From Oscillospiraceae bacterium (GTDB taxonomy: Bacteria; Bacillota; Clostridia; Oscillospirales; CAG-272), in the NCBI GenBank assembly GCA_015065395.1, contig SVQJ01000075.1, positions 1 to 7,857 on the forward strand: a stretch of DNA of 7,857 nt, in the 5' to 3' direction. Within the stretch, counting starts at the first letter, position 1, and the number at the start of each line of letters is the position of its first letter. The notes beneath the pieces were generated by a model. That model was not told the origin of the DNA, did not search any database, and worked only from the letters and a program-made list of their open reading frames with translations. This document shows, piece after piece, positions 4,327-7,857 of the stretch. Both the position numbers and the translations under genes were made by a program.

Positions 4327-5526
4327 ATGAAGGTTTCACTAAAGAACGGTATAAAAAGGACAGTGTCTGCGTTCCTTGCATTGTTGATGGCATTTGGAGT
4401 GCTCCTTGTCTGTCCCCTTAAACGTCCTACAGTGGTAAAAGCTGCAAATGCAGATGTTCAGAAATATGAAAATGAGATAGCCGCCCTTGAGCAGAAGCAA
4501 AAGGAGTATCTCAATAAAATAAACGCCCTGAGTGCCGAGGAAAAGGCAACCCAGGAGTATAAGGAAACACTTGATTACCTTGTAATAACGGTAAATGCGA
4601 AGATCGATGCCGCAGATAAGCTCATTGCAGAGCTTGATAAGGAGATCGAAAAAACGGAGCAGGAGATCGTTGAATGCGAGGCTAATATAAAACAAACCAG
4701 CGAAAAGCTGGTGGAGCGCCTGAGAGCGAACCACGAGGCAGGCAATTCCGATTATTTTTCAATACTCATCGGAGCGGAGGATATCGGAGATTTCCTTTCC
4801 AGAATGGAAAGGGTCAATGCCCTTGTCAGATACGATAAGTCTCTGAAAAAGCAGTACGAGACCCAAAAGATCGAGCTTGAGGATAAGAAAGCAGATCTTT
4901 TGGAATCTAAGGAGCTTCAGGAGCTGACAAAGAAATCCCTCGAAGCGGATAAGGCAGAGAGCGAGCGCTTGGCTTCCCAGGCGGAAAATTATATAAGCTC
5001 TCTCAAATCTGAGGAAACTAAGTACCGTAAGGAATACGAAAAGGCAAAGGCGGCTGAGGCTGCCCTTGATGCAGAGCTTGAGGCGCTTCTTAAATCTCTT
5101 GCAGCCCAGAACAGCAACCCTCAGCCTGCAACCGGAGAATATCAGTGGCCCCTGCCCTGGGGCAAGGGATATATCTCCTGCCATTTCGGCGGCAAGGACC
5201 CCAACGGCGCACCTCACTATGCCGTGGACGTTGCTCAGATCGGCTACGGTTGCCCCATTTATGCGTCAAACAGCGGAACCGTGGTTAAAGCGGAATACCA
5301 TTACAGCTACGGCTATTACGTGCTTATCGACCACGGCGGCGGAAAATCTACCCTCTACGCACATTGCTCAAGCCTTGCGGTCAGCGCAGGTCAGACCGTA
5401 ACAAAGGGTCAGACCATCAGCTATGCGGGAAGCACCGGATTTTCCACAGGCGTGCATCTGCATTTCGAGTTCAGAGTGAACGGCGTTAAGCAGAACGCGT
5501 TGAATTATATGGCAGCAGGCTGCTGA
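4327..5526 (+). CDS. Secreted coiled-coil M23 peptidoglycan hydrolase, probable FtsEX partner (EnvC-like layout)
   Basis: The 399-residue product has a signal peptide (basic 1-11, hydrophobic 13-29, likely cleavage near KAANA, 38-42), a long charged coiled-coil region (about 43-260), a short linker rich in N, P and Q, and a C-terminal M23/LytM domain (about 272-395). The zinc and catalytic residues are complete: H297 and D301 in HYAVD, H346 in YAH, and H377/H379 in HLH. This differs from E. coli EnvC, whose LytM domain is degenerate and acts only as an activator; this protein should itself cut peptide cross-links in peptidoglycan. The coiled coil resembles the FtsX-binding, self-inhibiting regions of EnvC and PcsB. 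A cysteine follows the hydrophobic core (LLVC, C29), but valine at -1 argues against a lipobox. AAAGGAG (4313-4319) lies seven bases before the ATG. Pairing with FtsX is inferred from gene order and architecture. Confidence 0.92.
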   Translation: MKVSLKNGIKRTVSAFLALLMAFGVLLVCPLKRPTVVKAANADVQKYENEIAALEQKQKEYLNKINALSAEEKATQEYKETLDYLVITVNAKIDAADKLIAELDKEIEKTEQEIVECEANIKQTSEKLVERLRANHEAGNSDYFSILIGAEDIGDFLSRMERVNALVRYDKSLKKQYETQKIELEDKKADLLESKELQELTKKSLEADKAESERLASQAENYISSLKSEETKYRKEYEKAKAAEAALDAELEALLKSLAAQNSNPQPATGEYQWPLPWGKGYISCHFGGKDPNGAPHYAVDVAQIGYGCPIYASNSGTVVKAEYHYSYGYYVLIDHGGGKSTLYAHCSSLAVSAGQTVTKGQTISYAGSTGFSTGVHLHFEFRVNGVKQNALNYMAAGC

Positions 5527-5556
5527 ATAATTTAGCAAACAAGGAAAGGTATAAGT

Positions 5557-6858
5557 ATGTCGGAAAATGAAACTCCCAAGGAGGAGAACATTTTTGAAGA
5601 ACCCGGGGAGAAGCTGAAAAGGCCGCCTACGGTGTCTGTGGCAACCTGTGTTGCCGCCTGTGTCTTTGTTGCTCTGGCAGTTTTTATGGCAACCTTTCTC
5701 GTGCTCTCTCAGCAGTACAGTCTCTTGCTGAAGAAGAACGGCATCGAAGAGGGAAGTCCTATGAATTCGGCTGTAATGAAGCTTCAGCAGATATCATCCC
5801 TTCTGAATCGGGAGTTTCTTTATGAAATGGACGAGGAGGAGATGGAAACAGCACTTCTCAAAGGATATATGTACGGTCTTGGAGACAGATACGCTGAGTA
5901 TTTCGATAAGGAAGAATTTGCAATGCTTATGGACGATACCAATGCCCGTACTCAGGGTATCGGTATAAACGTCACCTATAATACGGAATATAACGCCCTT
6001 CAGATCCTTGCTGTTTTTCCCGATACTCCTGCCTATGAGGCCGGAGTCAGACCCGGCGACCTTATTACTCATATAGTCAACAGCGAGGGAGAAACGGTAA
6101 GCGTTGCCGAGCTTGGCCATACCTTGTCGCTCACCGCCCTGCAGGGCGAGGCGGGCACCGTCGCAAAATTCACCGTCCATCGGGGAGAGGATTACAGTGA
6201 AAGCGTTGATTTCTCCATCGAGAGAGGGTATATAACCGAGTATACCGTGGACTATGAGCTGTATTCTGCGGATGAAAGCATTGGTATCATCACCATCAGC
6301 TCCTTTGATGCAAAAACTCCCGAGCAGTTTGAAAAAGCCCTCAGCGCTCTTAAGGATGAAGGCGTAAAGGGCATCATCTTTGACCTGAGATATAATCCGG
6401 GAGGAGAGCTTAACTCTGTTTGTACGGTTCTTGATATGCTGGTGGGAGAGGGTCCCGTTATAAGGACCGTGGATAAGGACGGTAACGAAAAGGTTGAATA
6501 TACCTCTGATAAAGAGGAAACGAATATCCCCATGGCAGTGCTTATGAACGGAGGCACGGCAAGCGCGGCGGAGCTTTTCTCTTCCTGCCTTAAGGATTAT
6601 GAAAAGGCAGTTCTTGTCGGTGAAAAAACCTTCGGTAAGGGAAGCATGCAGACCATACGCGCTTTTGAGGACGGAACAGGATTCAAATATACCTATCGTT
6701 ATTACTGTCCTCCCTTCTCCGATAATTTTGACGGGGTGGGCGTGATGCCCGATGTCGAGGCAAAGCTTTCAGAGGAAGCTGAGAAGCATTTTTATACAAT
6801 GTCCGATGAGGAAGATACCCAGCTTGCAGCCGCTTATGAGGCTCTTAATAAAAAGTAA
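5557..6858 (+). CDS. Membrane-anchored S41 C-terminal processing protease (CtpA/CtpB-like) with PDZ domain
   Basis: This 433-residue serine protease has an acidic cytoplasmic tail (1-22), one transmembrane segment (about 28-51), a helical S41 N-terminal part (about 70-125), a PDZ domain (about 130-215, including GVRPGDLI at 163-170) and the S41 core (about 240-400). The catalytic dyad is visible: S336 in NGGTASAAEL and K361 in GEKTFGKGSMQ, with Q365 four residues on. The 25-residue Ser-Lys spacing and the Gln match E. coli Prc and B. subtilis CtpB. The core also contains GIIFDLRYNPGGEL (272-285). The type II topology places the PDZ and protease outside the cell. Family members trim or degrade envelope proteins, with PDZ gating by substrate C-termini. 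GGAAAGG (5543-5549) is seven bases before ATG. Adjacency to the M23 hydrolase suggests, without proving, that the hydrolase or another division protein is a substrate. Confidence 0.94.
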   Translation: MSENETPKEENIFEEPGEKLKRPPTVSVATCVAACVFVALAVFMATFLVLSQQYSLLLKKNGIEEGSPMNSAVMKLQQISSLLNREFLYEMDEEEMETALLKGYMYGLGDRYAEYFDKEEFAMLMDDTNARTQGIGINVTYNTEYNALQILAVFPDTPAYEAGVRPGDLITHIVNSEGETVSVAELGHTLSLTALQGEAGTVAKFTVHRGEDYSESVDFSIERGYITEYTVDYELYSADESIGIITISSFDAKTPEQFEKALSALKDEGVKGIIFDLRYNPGGELNSVCTVLDMLVGEGPVIRTVDKDGNEKVEYTSDKEETNIPMAVLMNGGTASAAELFSSCLKDYEKAVLVGEKTFGKGSMQTIRAFEDGTGFKYTYRYYCPPFSDNFDGVGVMPDVEAKLSEEAEKHFYTMSDEEDTQLAAAYEALNKK

Positions 6859-6882
6859 TTCAATCACGAAAGGATTTCAGAT

Positions 6883-7374
6883 ATGGAAGAAATGAATTTC
6901 ACACTTTATACAAAAGAAGGTTTCCAGCAGCTTGTAGATGAGCTTGCATATCTTAAGGACGTTCGCGTTCCCGAGATCAAGGTACAGCTGGCAGAGGCAA
7001 GAAGCCACGGCGACCTTTCCGAGAACTCTGAGTACGATGAGGCAAGAGATGCACAGGCTAAGTGCTATGCCCGCATAGCAGAGGTAGAGGAGCTTATCAA
7101 GCACGCTAAGATCATCGATGAGTCCGATTTCAAGGTTGGCGTTGTGAGCATCGGAAGCCTTGTAAGGGTGCACGATATTACCTTTGATGAGGATTGCGAG
7201 TACACCATCGTAGGCTCCAATGAGGTAAATGCTGCCCTCAATATGATAACAGACCGCAGCCCCCTGGGTGCGGCGCTCGTGGGCTCTAAGGCAGGCGATA
7301 TCGTAACCTATACAGCACCCTGCGGTGAGGTTAAGATCGAGGTCCTTTCCGTAGAAAGAGCAAAGAAGAACTGA
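6883..7374 (+). CDS. greA: Transcription elongation factor GreA
   Basis: The 163-residue product is of usual GreA length. GreA enters the RNA polymerase secondary channel and stimulates cleavage of backtracked RNA so stalled complexes restart. The N-terminal antiparallel coiled coil (about 10-75) carries the tip motif HGDLSENSEYDEARDAQ (42-58), with acidic D44 and E47 matching the D41/E44 catalytic pair of E. coli GreA. The C-terminal FKBP-like domain spans about 84-158 and includes SPLGAALVG (126-134), the counterpart of the usual SPxxxALxGK segment. GAAAGGA (6868-6874) precedes the ATG by eight bases. It lies 24 bases after the protease gene and 21 before lysS; greA-lysS adjacency is common in Firmicutes. 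No promoter or terminator is evident in either gap. Confidence 0.96.
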   Translation: MEEMNFTLYTKEGFQQLVDELAYLKDVRVPEIKVQLAEARSHGDLSENSEYDEARDAQAKCYARIAEVEELIKHAKIIDESDFKVGVVSIGSLVRVHDITFDEDCEYTIVGSNEVNAALNMITDRSPLGAALVGSKAGDIVTYTAPCGEVKIEVLSVERAKKN

Positions 7375-7395
7375 TATACCGAAAGGAAGCAGAAA

Positions 7396-7857
7396 ATGGC
7401 AGAGAATAATACAGCGCCTCAGGTGGATCTTTCAGAGCAGGTCCGTATCAGACGTGAAAAGCTGGCGGCCTTGCAGGCAGAGGGAAACGATCCCTTCGTT
7501 ATCACCAAATTTGATGTCACCCACCATAGCACGGACGTAAAGAATAATTTTGAAGAGCTGGACGGTAAGACCGTAACCGTGGCAGGCCGTCTTATGTCCA
7601 AAAGAGTTATGGGTAAGGCGTCCTTCTGCAACGTGCAGGACAGACCCGGAAATATCCAGTCATACGTAGCGAGAGACAGCCTGGGCGAAGAGGAATATAA
7701 GGCATTCAAAAAGCTGGATATCGGCGACCTTGTGGGAATTTGCGGAACTGTTTTCAAAACCAAGACCGGAGAGATCTCGATCCATGCAGAGAAGGTAACC
7801 CTTCTTTCAAAGAGCCTGCAGGTTCTCCCCGAGAAGTTCCACGGTCTTACCAATACC
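7396..7857 (+). CDS. lysS: Lysyl-tRNA synthetase, class II; N-terminal part, cut by window edge
   Basis: Reading from ATG 7396 gives 154 codons with no stop to the window end. The class II enzyme charges tRNA-Lys with lysine using ATP. The visible part is the N-terminal anticodon-binding region: a helical lead with RIRREKLAALQAEGNDPF (17-34), then an OB-fold (about 59-138) with TVAGRLMSKRVMGKASF (61-77) and GDLVGICGTVFKTKTGE (110-126). The last residues, LPEKFHGLTNT (144-154), match the LysS stretch LPEKWHGL that precedes the TRYRQRY motif 1 region. The catalytic domain (about 340 more residues expected) is outside. GAAAGGA (7381-7387) lies eight bases before the start. The overlapping minus-strand open frame is a shadow of this gene. 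Confidence 0.96.
   Translation, partial: MAENNTAPQVDLSEQVRIRREKLAALQAEGNDPFVITKFDVTHHSTDVKNNFEELDGKTVTVAGRLMSKRVMGKASFCNVQDRPGNIQSYVARDSLGEEEYKAFKKLDIGDLVGICGTVFKTKTGEISIHAEKVTLLSKSLQVLPEKFHGLTNT

Noticed and set aside
4327..4450. Lipoprotein signal in the M23 hydrolase (C29 after LLV).
   Set aside because: Valine at -1 does not fit the lipobox, and a better signal peptidase I site lies near residues 38-42.
7419..7853. 144-residue minus-strand open frame at the right end.
   Set aside because: It is antisense to the clear lysS reading frame from ATG 7396.

Overview
The window looks like chromosome from a low-to-mid GC Gram-positive anaerobe of the class Clostridia, probably an uncultured gut member of the Oscillospirales/Ruminococcaceae group. 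The reasons are strong AAGGAG-type ribosome binding sites, TTGACA/TATAAT promoters, AT-rich intergenic DNA, the protein sequences, and the gene order (PucR/CdaR-like regulator, ftsE, ftsX, M23 hydrolase, S41 protease, greA, lysS). The taxonomic placement is inference from family resemblance; no search was run.

Layout. Positions 1-133 (minus) hold the first 44 codons of a four-helix-bundle protein of the S23/23S-rRNA-intervening-sequence (IVP) family, with its own promoter. Directly upstream of that promoter, 191-364, is a compact structured repeat: four direct GTGAAGT copies, then three inverted (A)CTTCAC copies, with small hairpins in nearly every gap. Next come a 19-bp hairpin terminator (370-410) and a minus-strand tRNA-Glu(CTC) gene (413-487). 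An AT-rich divergent promoter region (488-676) drives tRNA-Glu leftward and rsmE rightward.

From 677 onward every gene is on the plus strand. rsmE (677-1426) is a 16S rRNA m3U1498 methyltransferase. A 183-base leader with two candidate promoters and overlapping inverted repeats then precedes a closely packed seven-gene run: PucR/CdaR-like regulator (1610-2695), ftsE, ftsX (ATGA overlap), a secreted coiled-coil M23 peptidoglycan hydrolase, a membrane-anchored S41/PDZ protease, greA, and lysS (cut by the window edge). Gaps are -4 to 33 bases and no terminator is visible inside, so a single transcription unit is likely.

How the genes work together. FtsE/FtsX form the membrane ATPase complex that, in known bacteria, switches on coiled-coil peptidoglycan hydrolases outside the cell; the gene right after ftsX has the form of such a partner and keeps a full M23 active site. 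The S41 protease may process envelope proteins, possibly the hydrolase. GreA and LysS are housekeeping transcription and translation factors that appear to share the transcript. The regulator at the head is a candidate for controlling the operon, but its ligand and targets cannot be read from sequence.

The most unusual part is the left end: an IVP-family gene next to a GTGAAG hairpin array, a candidate for a small dispersed element or structured-RNA system that standard annotation would leave blank.
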